This document shows positions 23,560 to 33,949 of a stretch of 64,000 nt of DNA, one piece after another. The stretch spans positions 2,170,001-2,234,000 of the forward strand of contig JAETXT010000010.1 in assembly GCA_019188255.1 (NCBI GenBank). The letters are read 5' to 3'. The notes under the pieces were generated by a model that saw nothing but the letters and a program-made list of their open reading frames with translations, did not search any database and was not told the origin of the DNA. Position numbers and translations under genes: made by a program. Positions within the stretch are counted from its first letter, which is position 1, and each line of letters begins with the position of its first letter. Origin of the DNA: Verticillium longisporum (Eukaryota > Ascomycota > Sordariomycetes > Glomerellales > Plectosphaerellaceae).

Positions 23560-25427
23560 ATGTTCCGTCGACCTATTCGCATCGGCAACTGCTCTGGCGC
23601 AATTAATGATGGAATTGACCAGATTTATCGACTCGCGAAGCATGGCCAGGTCGACGCCATCACTGCCGACTACCTTGCTGAGTTCAACATCGCGTGGAAA
23701 GCCATAGAGCTTCAGACGGACCCCACGTTGGGCTATGAACCAAATTTTCTTGAGCAGATTGCCTGGCACAATGGTGATGCAGCGCGGCTCGTCGCCGAGA
23801 AGCGTATCAAGATTGTGCACGATGGCGGAGCGCTCAACCCCCGAGGTCTGGTGGAGAAGACAGACGCCTATCTTCAGAGTATTGGCATCCACAACTTGAA
23901 GGTTGCGTGGGTGAGCGGCGACGATGTTACAGAGAAAGTTCGCAATGGCGCCTTTGGGAGAATTCCTCACCTGGATCAACCAGGCGTGCATCTGCGACTT
24001 GAGAACGAGAAGTTGCTGGCTGCGAATGTCTACACTGGATATGCTGGCATCGTCAGGGCTCTGGCAGAAGGTGCGGACATTGTCATCTGTGGGAGATGCA
24101 CAGATGCTTCGCCGGTTATGGGCCTCGCGGCCTGGTGGCATGGGTGGAGGACAACAGATTATGATGCGTTGGCTGGCAGCCTCATGGCTGGTCATCTCAT
24201 TGAATGCGGTCCATACGTCACGGGCGGCAACTATTGCGGTCAACGCGAAATCCGGGACATGCAAAGATTGGGGTGGCCGATTGCCGAGATCGACAGCGCA
24301 GGTGGCGTCGTTATCACGAAGCCTGAAGGCTCAAACGGCATTGTCACTGTCGACACATGCAAAGCACAGCTGTTGTACGAGATCCAGGGGCCAATATACC
24401 TCAACCCCGATGTCATTGCTGACAATCACGGTGTCAACCTCACGCAAATCGGTACTGACCGCGTACGTCTCAGCAATATCAAAGGCCTTCCGCCACCGCC
24501 GACAGCCAAGCTTGCGGTATGTCTACTTGGTGGCTTCCAAGCTGAGATCTCCATCTATGCTGCGGGACTTGACACGGACTTTAAGTTCAATGTTCTCAAA
24601 ACTCAAGTCCTCAAAACCATCGATCGATCCGCATTTACGACATTCACGATTGAAAAATACGGCACTGCACAGCATGATCCGCGCTCGCAAGCAGCTGCAA
24701 CGGTGCAGTTCCGCTTTTTGCGCAGGGCACTCGGGCTGAGGCCTTTGACGACTTCAAGCGCGCCGTGTTCTACAATGGTCTCCAAGGTTTCTGCGGATTC
24801 CACGCGGGTATGGATTGGCGGAAAATGGTACCGAGGCCGTATGTCAAGTACTTCCCGGCGTTGGTGCAGCAGGATAAGGTGCCAATGGTGGTGCATTTCA
24901 TCGACGGCAAGAAAGACGCAGTGTTTATACTGGCGAGAGACGCAAAAGACTGTGGTCAAGTCCCAACACAGCCGACTGATGAGCCGAAAAGAGCCGCGTC
25001 GTCCTCAATGATGGGGAAGATCTTCCCTCCCGGGATGACGCGACGACCGCTGAGAGACCTCGTTTTGGCAAGAAGCGGCGACAAAGGAGGAAACGCGAAC
25101 ATCGGTTTCTGGGTCAGAGATGAAAGCGCATACGCATGGCTTCAAGGTTACTTGACAAGCCAACGTGTCAAGGAATTGCTAGGGGATGACTGGGACGCAA
25201 AGTATCAGATCGAGAGGTGCGAGTTTGTCAACTTGCAGGCGGTGCACTTTGTCATCAAGGGCATTCTACAGGACGGAGTGAGCAGCAGCAATGTGCTCGA
25301 CGGATTTGCCAAAAGCATGGGCGAGTTCGTCAGGGCCCGAGTCATCGAGATGCCAACTGAGCTTGTCCAGAAAGAAGCAGAGCGGAGGGGAATGTTAGCG
25401 GCTCATGCCGGCCGGCCAAAATTGTGA
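23560..25427 (+). pseudogene. second AtuA-type (DUF1446 plus ferredoxin-fold) protein, frameshifted
   Basis: Intronless. The ATG at 23560 gives MFRRPIRIGNCSG, the expected N-terminus. Conserved blocks follow in order: DAITADYLAEFN, VHDGGALNP, WVSGDDVTE, EGADIVICGRCTDASPV, AWWHGW, YEIQGPIYLNPDV, IKGLPPPPTAKLAV, and after the break LVLARSGDKGGNANIGFWV and CEFVNLQAVHFVIKG. At 24715-24719 a run of five T sits where six would keep the frame: QFRF should continue AQGTRAEAFDDFKRAV, which lies in the next frame to 25427. It is either a one-base deletion or a homopolymer assembly error. It ends RPKL, at best a weak PTS1. AtuA proteins are needed in bacteria for acyclic terpene catabolism; their reaction is not settled. 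Confidence 0.8.
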
Positions 25428-25928
25428 GCCTGAAGCCAGCCAGTACAACAAGGAACTTGTAGAAGCCAGTCGGCCCAGACTGTATGCGTGAGGCGCCTCA
25501 ATCTGTGCAACAGTTGAAAGCAGCCTGAGACGATCCGAGATCGCCCGTTAAGGCTGGCCGACATTGAACACCGCGAGTGCTGAAGTGAGAACAGTTGATG
25601 GCACTACCGGCCTCGGTTGTCTTTAGCACGAAAGCAGACCGACCACCTGACGCTACAATGCCTCCCCCCCTGGTGACCGTTTTCTGGTTCAATTTCCTTG
25701 GGTTAAACCCGTTGAATGCCCGGGGATGAGGGACCGAGCCAGCGGGACATGCAACCGAGGCTACTCTGGGGAAGCCGGAGTCACATGAGCAACGAGTTCA
25801 TAACAGGCCGTCCCAGATTCCCTTGCTCCGGCCCCTGTCGGCACTCAATCATGCGATGCGATCTGAGTCACCCCCACCATAGAAATCATAAGCTCCCAGA
25901 CCGCCCCCTTCATCCCACGTCACCGATC
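25428..25928. other. intergenic spacer
   Basis: Promoter-side spacer of the MaoC-type gene. No gene recognised. Confidence 0.45.
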
Positions 25929-27042
25929 ATGTCAGTCAACACCACCGACGAGCCCACCAAAAACGCATCAGGCTGATACGACAACGTCGACTTTCGAAAG
26001 GCAGCTGGCTACAAATATCCTCCCATCAAGTGCAGCTACAACCGGCGCGATGTTCTTCTCTTCGTTAGTACAGGCCTAGTGACTCTTACACCCATGACGA
26101 AACCCCACTATCGCCAGAAGTTCCGGGCGACTAACACCACAAACAGGCCAATGCGATCGGCGTTCCCAAGGACTCGCTACATCTCTTATATGAGCTTCAC
26201 CCCGCCTTCGCCGCGTTCCCGACCTTCCCCATCAACCTCGCCTTCAAGCAGACAGACCAGGATATCTTCGACTTCATCGCGCGCACAACGACAGGCGGCG
26301 TTCCAGGCGTTCCGCCGTTCGATGCTCAACGTTCTGTAGATGGCGAGCGCGCCATTACGCGGTCTTGCGGCAGCTGCCTGTCTCCTCAGACGGCCTCGAT
26401 CTTGAGGTCCGCGGCCGCGTCATTGGCGTCTACGATAAAGGTGGCGCCATGATCCTCGAAGCCGAACAGACACTCGTGGACGCCAACACGGGGGTTGAGT
26501 ACACGAAAATGGCGAGCACAGCGTTTGGCATCGGTCAGGGCGGATACGGCGGGCCGAGGGGGCCGACGAAGTCGGCGGTCAGCATCCCCGCTACGACACC
26601 GGACGCCGTGCATGTGTATCATACGACCGAGACAACAGCTTTGCTGCACAGGCTGTGCTGCGATTACAATCCCATGCACGCCGACGAGGAGTTTGGCAAG
26701 AGGGCTGGGTTTCAGGGGTCGATCTTGCATGGGCTTGGCACGTGGAACATAGCGGCTCAAGGGCTGCTGCGAGAGATGGGAGGGTCAGACCCAAGAAGAT
26801 TCAAGTCTTTTGGTGCACGATTCAAAAGTGTTGTCTACCCGGGAGACACTCTTGTGACCCGCATGTGGCGAGTGGGTAATGAGGGTAATTTTGACCTCAT
26901 CGTTTTTGAGACGGTGGTCAAGGAGGACGGAAGGGTTGCCTTGTAAGTGCTGATCAGCTTGATGTGGCTTGATGATGTGCTAATCAGAGCCCACAGATCT
27001 AATGGGTTTGCAAAGATACTCCAGCGAGATGCCAAGCTGTAG
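25929..27042 (+). pseudogene. peroxisomal MaoC-type enoyl-CoA hydratase 2, stop and frameshift
   Basis: Three coding blocks can be linked. 25929-26065 begins MSVNTTDEPT and ends RRDVLLF; an intron (GTTAGT to ACAG) leads to ANAIGVPKDSLHLLYELHPAF; a final intron near 26945 (GTAAGT) leads to SNGFAKILQRDAKL, stop at 27042. Order and motifs fit the two-hotdog hydratase of FOX2 or 17-beta-HSD4: LDLEVRGRVIGVYDKGGAM, DYNPMHADEEF (the hydratase 2 catalytic Asp/His motif) and ILHGLGTW. The C-terminus AKL is a PTS1. Lesions are an in-frame TGA at 25974-25976 and a one-base shift near 26357-26365, where GERAIT must change frame to reach VLRQLPVSSDG. It is probably a recent pseudogene that once hydrated 2-enoyl-CoA in peroxisomes. 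Confidence 0.8.
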
Positions 27043-27324
27043 TTTTACCACGGTGATGAGGAGTCGGACTAATCGAGGCACGGGCGGCTGAGCATCTCGT
27101 CCTGTATAGCAGTGTCCGACTCAAATCGGGGGGGTTTATGAAGTCATGATTGTAGCATTTTTGATCTCTATGAAGTAGTCCCCCTTTTTGTGCTATTGAA
27201 GTATCCCCTTAAATTCAACTGGAAATCTTTCACAACGACTGCAAAACGACGCAGTCTAATATGAATTTGTGATCAACCTTGCGTAGGTATCGAAGCTAAC
27301 ATTGATTGATGTTGTCATTCCATT

Positions 27325-27715
27325 TCAAAGGTGCGAGGGCACCCATTTGGGTTGTATTTTCTCCTTGTATGCATTCAAACCTTCGTCAGCGTTCGGTCCT
27401 CTCAACATCTTGTCCGCCCACAGCTCCTGTCCCCTCATCGTGGCCCTGCTGACCCCCGTTTCCCAAACCTCCTTGCCGCCAGGCGCGAAACAATAACGCT
27501 ATCTGGACTTAGACTTGCAATCTCTTCAGCATAGTTCAAAGCTCTACTCAGCAACTTGCCCTGCGGTACAATCTCCTTAACAAGCCCCCACCGCTCGGCC
27601 TCTCCAACACTCATCTGCCGCCCAGTCAGGATCAGATCCATTGTCCGATGATTTCCGAACAAAAGCACAGCCCTTGGCAGTGCCCCCGCCAACGCCGAAA
27701 CTCCTCTCAAAACCC
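27325..27715 (-). pseudogene. enoyl-CoA hydratase/isomerase C-terminal remnant
   Basis: Only the second half of a crotonase-family protein is present. GVSALAGALPR (the stretch after the catalytic LPEV region), GRQMSVGEAERWGLVKEIVP and SPDSVIVSRLAAR lie in one frame. Then, after a frameshift near 27470-27495, EVWETGVSRATMRGQELWA and a tail ending WVPSHL follow to the stop at 27325. SHL is a PTS1 variant. Nothing upstream of 27715 on this strand encodes the missing N-terminal half with its oxyanion-hole segments, so the gene is 5'-truncated as well as frameshifted. Confidence 0.75.
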
Positions 27716-27832
27716 AGGTTCTTACGAGAGGCGTGAGTATATTATAAACTGATGTGCTTGATTCTCCCGAGTACTCCTACGTAGCCTTTCGTTAGCCTCA
27801 CTCCAACTTGCCAAGCAACTTAATCAACTCCA

Positions 27833-29944
27833 ATGGATGTCAACAAAGTCGAGTCAGCACATGAGCTTGAGAGAGCTGGCGACGGAAGCGTTGCAGTGAG
27901 AGATGACGCATCTTCCATACGTTCTGAGGCTCTGGGAGACAACCTTCCTCCTGGCTATTTTTACTCTCCGCGGTTCATTGGCTGCATGACGGTTGGTTGA
28001 GCCAGCGCATCACACATCAAAGTACTTGTTAATTAATCTAGGGTTTTTGTCTTTCGGCAATTTCCGCTTACATCTTTCTTATTTTGCCAACTAATGTCCT
28101 GACGTATATCAACGCCGACATTGGTGAGTGTAATGACATTGACACTCGGTACTCTCAGATGCACTGACTGTCGAAGGACCGAGCCCCTACATCTCATGGG
28201 TCAATATCGCCAGGACCTTTGGCCTCTCTTTCTGCTATACCATTCTCGGACGCCTCTCTGATCTCTTCGGTCGAAGATGGTTTTTCATCGGTGGAAACTG
28301 TGTAGCCCTCATCTGAATCATCGTTTGTGCAGCTGCGCCGAATGTTAACAGCCTCATCGTCGTTGCCGCGATATATGGTGAGTCGCCCTCTTGCCGTACA
28401 GCGCGATTCATCGGCTAATATGGCACAGGCGTCGGAGAAACTGTGCAGCTCAGTTTCAACGTAGCCATCGGCGAGCTGGTGCCAAACAAATACCGACCCA
28501 TGGTGCTCTCATTCGTCTTCCTGACCAATGCGCCCATCGCCACCTTTGGTCCAATCATCGGTATGTTCTGCGTGCCAACATGCAAGAATCGGACTAACTC
28601 GATGATAGCCCGCAAGTTCGTCAACACACCTAACCTTGGATGGCGCTGTTGCTTCTACATCAATATTATCTGTGTTGGCTTAACAATCATTTTGCTGTAC
28701 TGTTTCTACCACCCGCCCACGTTCCATCTACTGCACGAGCGTAAGACCAAGAGACAGCTGATGAGGGAACTCGACTGTAAGCTTGTCTGGATGTCTTGCT
28801 GAAGCATAGATAAAAGCTAATCAATGAGTAGATCTCGGGATTTTCCTATGGACGGCCGGTCTGACCCTTTTCTTGATGGGTGTCTCCTGGGGTGGCAACA
28901 TGTACCCCTGGAAATCGGCGGCGACAATCTCGAGCCTGGCCATCGGCGGGAGTCTCCTTGTCGCGCTATTCTTCTGGGAGGGCTACGCGGACCTGAAGTA
29001 TCCTGCCATCCCCATCAAGTTTTTCCTCAATCGGGGCTGGTTTAGCCTGGTGATATGTGCGACCGTCGCAAGTGTGAGCTGGACATGTTCGTGCATGATC
29101 AAAGTGTTCTGACAGGGGTAGATGTTTTACTACTCGGCTGTCCTGCTCTGGCCTCAACAAGTTCAGGCACTGTACACGCGAGACATCACATACGCTGGGT
29201 GGCTTTCTGTAAGGGCTTCAGCTTGCCGTGAAGAGGAGCTCTACAGCACTCGGGCAGATTGTAGCCGGCGCCATCGTCAAGTGGGGAGGTACTGTCCGGT
29301 ACTGGATCATCTTCTCGACGTTCGCCATGGTGGGCTTCGTAGGCGCTTTAGCGTCCCTGACCCCTGAGACGAAGAACACTGGAATCGCCCTGACCATCAT
29401 CGGTCCTTTCCTTGTCGGTTTCATTGAATTAGCAGCTCTGGCCTTGGCACCTTTGTATTGTAAGCCGGCAGACATCGGCCTTGCGTCGGGTCTCTTGGCA
29501 TCGATCCGGTCAGCAGGAGGTTCCATCGCGGTCACCGTTTATACGACCATCCTGGCTAACCGACTCTCGACGACCATCCCATCGAACATTGCCAGGCCAG
29601 CGATTGAGGCTGGCTTGCCGGCGGACCAGGTTGGTGCTCTTGCCGCTGCTGTGCGCGCAGGTAAGCTGGCCACGTTTCCAGGTATCACCGACTCAATTCA
29701 GGAGGCTGTGTGGTCTGTTCTGCCTGTAGCCTATTCACAGGCATTCAAGACAGTGTATCTGGCAAGCCTGGGATTCGGTGGCATTGCCATAGTCGGTTGC
29801 CTATTCTCAAAGGATGCGCAGAAGCACTTGACAGACCGTGTTGAAAGGCGAATGGGGGATGGAAAGAGAAAGCCTGATTTGGAGGCGAAAACGGTTAACG
29901 ATGATCCTCGTCGGGAATCAAGGGAGATCCAGGAAGGTGCCTAG
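27833..29944 (+). pseudogene. TRI12-like MFS efflux pump, stop and frameshift
   Basis: The ATG at 27833 (MDVNKVESAHELER) leads through about seven exons with clean donors (GTTGGT, GTGAGT, GTGAGT, GTATGT, GTAAGC, GTGAGC). The order PPGYFYSPRFIG, GPSPYISWVNIARTFG and GRLSDLFGRRWFFIGGN matches the fungal trichothecene-efflux-pump type of 14-helix MFS carriers. An in-frame TGA at 28314-28316 interrupts the helix VALI-stop-IIVCAAAPN; TGG or CGA is the likely ancestor. Near 29205-29240 the frame shifts between YAGWLS and STALGQIVAGAIVKWGG without room for an intron. The rest is open to 29944. I infer an export or import pump of the same cluster, now inactive. Confidence 0.8.
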
Positions 29945-30375
29945 CTGTCCCAAGCTGTACATGTTACGGCGCAGCGTGGACCATCGCGCAAGCTGTTATG
30001 CTTGAAGGATAGGGGAGGGATGAACTCTTGATATCAGAATAGTAAACCATTATTCAGGGAGTTCGGATCGGTATGAGACCTGATCGTTGAGTTGAGTAAA
30101 GTCAGCGGCTGGCTACGGGCATCATCAGTCACAGCGCTGCCCTGCGAAACGTCGCCATGACGCTAAAGCCACTGTAGGCGCGCCGTGGCTTATGACGGTG
30201 GCCTCCTCTACCCCGCGTCTGTACTTGGACCTAATTCCGCTAAAGTCAAGTCAGTCCCAAGCTTTGAGAACCTGAAGCCAGCCTCCAGAGCACAATACAC
30301 ACGCAAAGTTCGTCTGCCACGAACATCTATCTGATACAATAATGTTTCTGGGCAGTGATTCACTGCTCGCGCAAC
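29945..30375. other. intergenic spacer
   Basis: Region between the MFS remnant and the bZIP gene; presumably the bZIP promoter. No gene seen. Confidence 0.45.
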
Positions 30376-31575
30376 ATGAATACCTCTCGGACGCCCAAGC
30401 CGCCTCGTCGGAACTCCGTGGCCCGATCAATGAATTCGGCGACATCACCCTCCTCCGACGGTTCGACAGCTGCCCAAAATGGGATCTCAAGTATCGAATC
30501 TCAAGATCTTGAGCTTCAGAAAAAGCGAGCACGGGACCGAAAATCCCAACAGGCTATGCGAGATCGTAACAAGTGGGCGATTCACAATTTGACGGAACAA
30601 GTCGCAATGCTCACCCGCGCCGTCGAGGAACGAAGCCACCAGACAGCCGCCCTCCATACTCGTGTGGCTACTCTTGAAGTCGAGAATTCACAGCTGCGGA
30701 CACAGAATGCCGCGCTCCAGCTCAGCTTGATGGGGCGAGAGGGTAGCACCACACCTTCGAGTGGACTGCTGATCATGAGTCGCGAGCCCTGGGAGACAGC
30801 ACCCAAGAACGCACCATCCACGTGCCTCGCAGATGAGATACTACAAGGCTTCATTGCTTCTGTCAGGACTGACAACATGCTGTCGGCAACGAGCGTGACG
30901 GAAAGGGCAGCAGCGTACTCTCTGAAGCCCAAACTCTGCTCACTCATCGAACCTAACAGGAGCACGGAGGATGACATTAGCAATGTCGCAGCGGATATGG
31001 TGCGATCATATCCCGAGATCGAGACGCTGCCGAAGCAGGTCGCTGTTTTCTGGAACATGGCACTGCTTCTCAAGGTCGGTTCGGGCTTTGGTGCCCACTT
31101 TGAATCATTGCATGCCTCGCTAACATTTGGCCAAGTGGATGGTTCTCCTAGATCAGCAGAGTTGCGATCTGATGCCCGAATGGCTGCGTCCGACCCCAAG
31201 CCAACGCGAAACTCCCCACGCAGCCTGGATCGATCGCATACCTTGGTAAGGACGTCTGTTCAGTTCATCGGAGCAAAGAGTACCTGCTAACAAACCCACA
31301 GGCCACGCGCGCGCGAATACCTGATCGCACACCCCGGCATCACTCTTGATGACTGGGCTGCCCCCTACAGCTCAAGCTTTGACGTAAGCTGGACATACGA
31401 TCCTTCGCTTGTGGTCATAGCCTGCATAGCGCCTGATTCGGGCAATCCTGAGCTGTCGATTAACCCTGTCTACGAAGAGCACCTGCGACAACTCAGGAAT
31501 TGGACCGTGGGCGACGTTTTCCGGCAACAATTCCCAGAAATTTCAAAACTTGTCGACGAGGATACTGCATCCTGA
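30376..31575 (+). CDS. bZIP transcription factor with DUF3425 domain
   Basis: Three exons, 30376-31074, 31136-31245 and 31302-31575, give 360 aa. The basic region KKRARDRKSQQAMRDRNK lies at about residues 49-66 and is followed by a leucine-zipper heptad series through RVATLEVENSQL. The C-terminal DUF3425 domain contains WMVLLDQQSCDLMPEWLRP, HAAWIDRIPWPRAREYL and WTVGDVFRQQFPE. The first intron uses a less usual donor (GTCGGT) but has a GCTAAC branch site, and splicing restores the domain. The second uses GTAAGG. The frame is undamaged. Such bZIPs often sit in, and regulate, metabolic clusters, so I infer it controlled the surrounding catabolic genes. Confidence 0.88.
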
Positions 31576-32008
31576 ACTGGAGAACAGCCCTGCTTTCCTC
31601 TGTACACACCAGAAGAATGGGTGACTAAAGCAAGACCTCACATGACTACGCCGCTGTCCCTATCCCAGTTTACTCAAGGCTGTCGATTCGCGCTACTGAT
31701 TCATTGCAGCTCCTTGGCCTGCCTGTGAGAGCCGATTGACCAAAACGCGGAGTATGATTCCCGACCAGCAATGCTCAGAGGAGTCACCACAGTGAGATCA
31801 GCAGCCAGCGATTAACCTTCCAGAACCAGTGGTCCCGCTGAGGGCCAGCAAATCTATGCATCAAGAACGCTAGGAATCCATCCAAGCTCACGCCTCGTCC
31901 ATGAGACGCAAGACATGCTCGCTACCAACATATCCTTCCTCCACGAACTCTCTTGTCAAAGGACAGAATGATTATCAATGCATGGTCTCACACACTAGTT
32001 TAATCAAA
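31576..32008. other. intergenic spacer
   Basis: Spacer between the bZIP gene and the ligase fragment; no gene recognised. Confidence 0.45.
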
Positions 32009-32320
32009 ATGGCCGACCTTCGTATCACTCACCCTACCCTAGCATTCAGGTGCCAACCAACCTTTCTGTCTCACCAGTTCCTCATCCAAACGAATCCGGA
32101 TGATGTGTCACCGGAAAGGATCATTTGGAGAGACTTTGGCGATAAAGACCAAAAGGTCACATACGCTGGGCTTTGATCCAACGCTGCCTTCGATGCGGCA
32201 GGTCTGAGAGAGATGCTGGGCCTGGAGGTAGGCGATGTTGTGTGCATCGTAGCCACTAATTTGGCCCTGTGGGCCTCTCTGGCGCATGCCATCCTTTGGG
32301 CTGGGGCGTGCTTCTCGTTA
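32009..32320 (+). pseudogene. N-terminal fragment of a second acyl-CoA ligase, cut off beside the transposon nest
   Basis: The ATG at 32009 begins MADLRITHPTL. The following residues, DDVSPERIIWRDFGDKDQ, KVTYAGL and then AAFDAAGLREMLGLEVGDVV and WASLAHAILWAGACFS, are the N-terminus of a 4-coumarate-CoA-ligase-like enzyme. A TGA at 32174-32176 sits in TYAGL-stop-SNAAF, where CGA is a likely ancestor. After ACFS there is a possible GTTAGT donor at about 32317; within some 20 bases the sequence turns into AT-rich transposon relic, and no continuation is found to 37.7 kb. The gene is truncated by the element nest or by a deletion at its edge. Confidence 0.75.
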
Positions 32321-32330
32321 GTGTCCCCCT

Positions 32331-33267
32331 GCTTTACACTAGTTATCTTAAATAGATACTTAAATTATAAATAAATTATACTTTTATATAATAATATAAT
32401 CTTTATAAACGATAAAAAAGGAAATCTAATCCTATATTACTATACCTTAATAATTACTATACGAATAAAACCCGGTAAATTACCTAAGAGTACTATAAAG
32501 CTTATTAAATAAGTCTATAAGGCTAAAGCTTATAGATACTAAGGAATAGCGAAAATATTCGCTTAATTTAGAAAATATTATAACTTTAAAGGAATTAGAT
32601 AGGATATTATAATAGTAATCCGTAACTATAACCTCTATAAGAAAAGTAAAGTAAAGAGATATAAGCCTTATAGAGAACTTAAAGTACTATTAATATTAAT
32701 TATAGCCTAAGAGTTAGTCTTATTAGACTTTATTATTAGCTTATTACTATCGAAGGAACCCTTAACTAGGACCTTTTACGATAATATCCTAATAATTATC
32801 GATTAATTTACTAAATACTCTTACTTTCTCCTATATAAAGCTATAGGAATAATAGAAGACCTTACTTATATATTCCTTAAGAATATTATAGGATAATATA
32901 AACTCTTAAAAGAATTAATATTAGATAGAGATAAGCTCTTTATTAATAACTTCTAGAAGTTACTTATTATTTAACTTAGAGCTAAATATAAGCTATCTAT
33001 AGCTTTTTATTTATAGATAGATAGATAGATAAAGAGAACGAACTAGACTCTAGAGTAATATTTTTAGTATTATATTAATTATTAATAGGATAACTAAGTT
33101 ATATTACTACCTATTATATAATTTATATATAATAGCTTATTAAATAAGTCTATAAAGGAGTTACCCTTCTATATTAATTATAGGTATAACCTAATAGCCT
33201 ATATAGAACGCTATAAAGTACTAAATACGCTAAAAGTAATTAATATTATAGCTAATATCTATAAGAT
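32331..33267 (+). mobile_element. RIP-like degraded Ty3/gypsy retrotransposon, integrase part
   Basis: This very AT-rich block is unlike its flanks. Translated on the plus strand it retains a gypsy integrase outline: a run equivalent to ILVIVDRFTKY (here NILIIID-stop-FTKYSYF) near 32790-32825. Near 33000-33060 lies the RTNQTLEQY block, in which Gln codons appear as TAG or TAA (KRTN-stop-TLE-stop-YF). Loss of CAA/CAG to TAA/TAG is the CpA to TpA signature of RIP. No intact frame remains. The relic is interrupted by the solo LTR at 33268 and continues after it. Confidence 0.8.
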
Positions 33268-33705
33268 TGTTACGACCTGGCAGCTTCCGAAGGGGGAACA
33301 CTGTCAGAGGGTTAGGGTTGCTGTTTGCAGAAGCTTAGGTTGTGACTCTGAGACGATGTGGTGTCGTAAGGCGTTGCGCACTCGTTACAATGGATACAAG
33401 GTAAGACTTAGATTGATCACTGTCGTGAGAAAGAATGTATCTACAAGTACCGAATGCCCGTCCTTATATACCTGTCATTCTGTCCTTGTCGTGTTGGGTT
33501 GGTGAGTCCATGTTGGATGGCTCACCTTTCTTGTCGTGATCCTGTTGCTTGGGTCACGGTGTGGTTAGTGACCGGATCACTTTGAGAATCGTGATCTGGT
33601 CACGGTCACGTGAGTGATCCTGTGGGTCCGTGCGGCGCGTCCGATCGCCTGCGGGGTGTCCTGCCTGGTGTCCTGGTGACGACCGGGCTGGGGCGTTACA
33701 AAGAT
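33263..33705 (+). mobile_element. solo LTR with 5-bp target duplication
   Basis: A 433-bp segment at 33268-33700 begins TGTTACGACC and ends GGGGCGTTACA, giving TG...CA ends with near-inverted TGTTACG/CGTTACA termini. It is flanked by AAGAT on both sides (33263-33267 and 33701-33705). Its composition is ordinary, in contrast to the AT-rich gypsy relic it interrupts; the relic's reading continues beyond it. No internal retrotransposon genes are present, so it is what remains after recombination between the two LTRs of a younger element. A TATA-like box (CTTATATACC) lies near 33465. Confidence 0.85.
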
Positions 33706-33851
33706 CTAGGACTAGATTAAGCTCGACCTCGAGCTTATATATACTAGAATAACTATATACGCTAATAAAATAAAGATAAAGGGACTATCCTTATAAGAAG
33801 GAAATAATATCTACTTTATCTATCGAAATATTAAAACTAAATAATTAAATA
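33706..33851 (+). mobile_element. gypsy relic, continued
   Basis: AT-rich sequence between the solo LTR and the Fot-type element. A frame reading EGNNIYFIYRNIKTK resembles the EGDKVYLLSRNIKTK segment found after the integrase core of fungal gypsy elements, so it continues the relic at 32331. The Fot-type element is inserted at the TA at 33850-33851. Confidence 0.65.
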
Positions 33852-33901
33852 ACGTAATCCACAAGCGAGTGGTTCACCCAAGCGAGTGGTTCACTTCGCC
33901 C
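33852..33901 (+). repeat. left terminal inverted repeat of Fot-type element
   Basis: Pairs with 35662-35711. Within the repeat the 13-mer GCGAGTGGTTCAC occurs twice in direct orientation, 17 bp apart, making a tandem subterminal motif. Confidence 0.9.
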
Positions 33902-33949
33902 GGGCCCACGACCTACACCTGAATTCTACAGATTCCACCTCCGCCCGCG

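Noticed and set aside
32331..33267. AT-rich block as a mitochondrial insertion or centromere core
   Set aside because: Gypsy integrase residues with Gln-to-stop changes can be followed through it, which explains the composition better.
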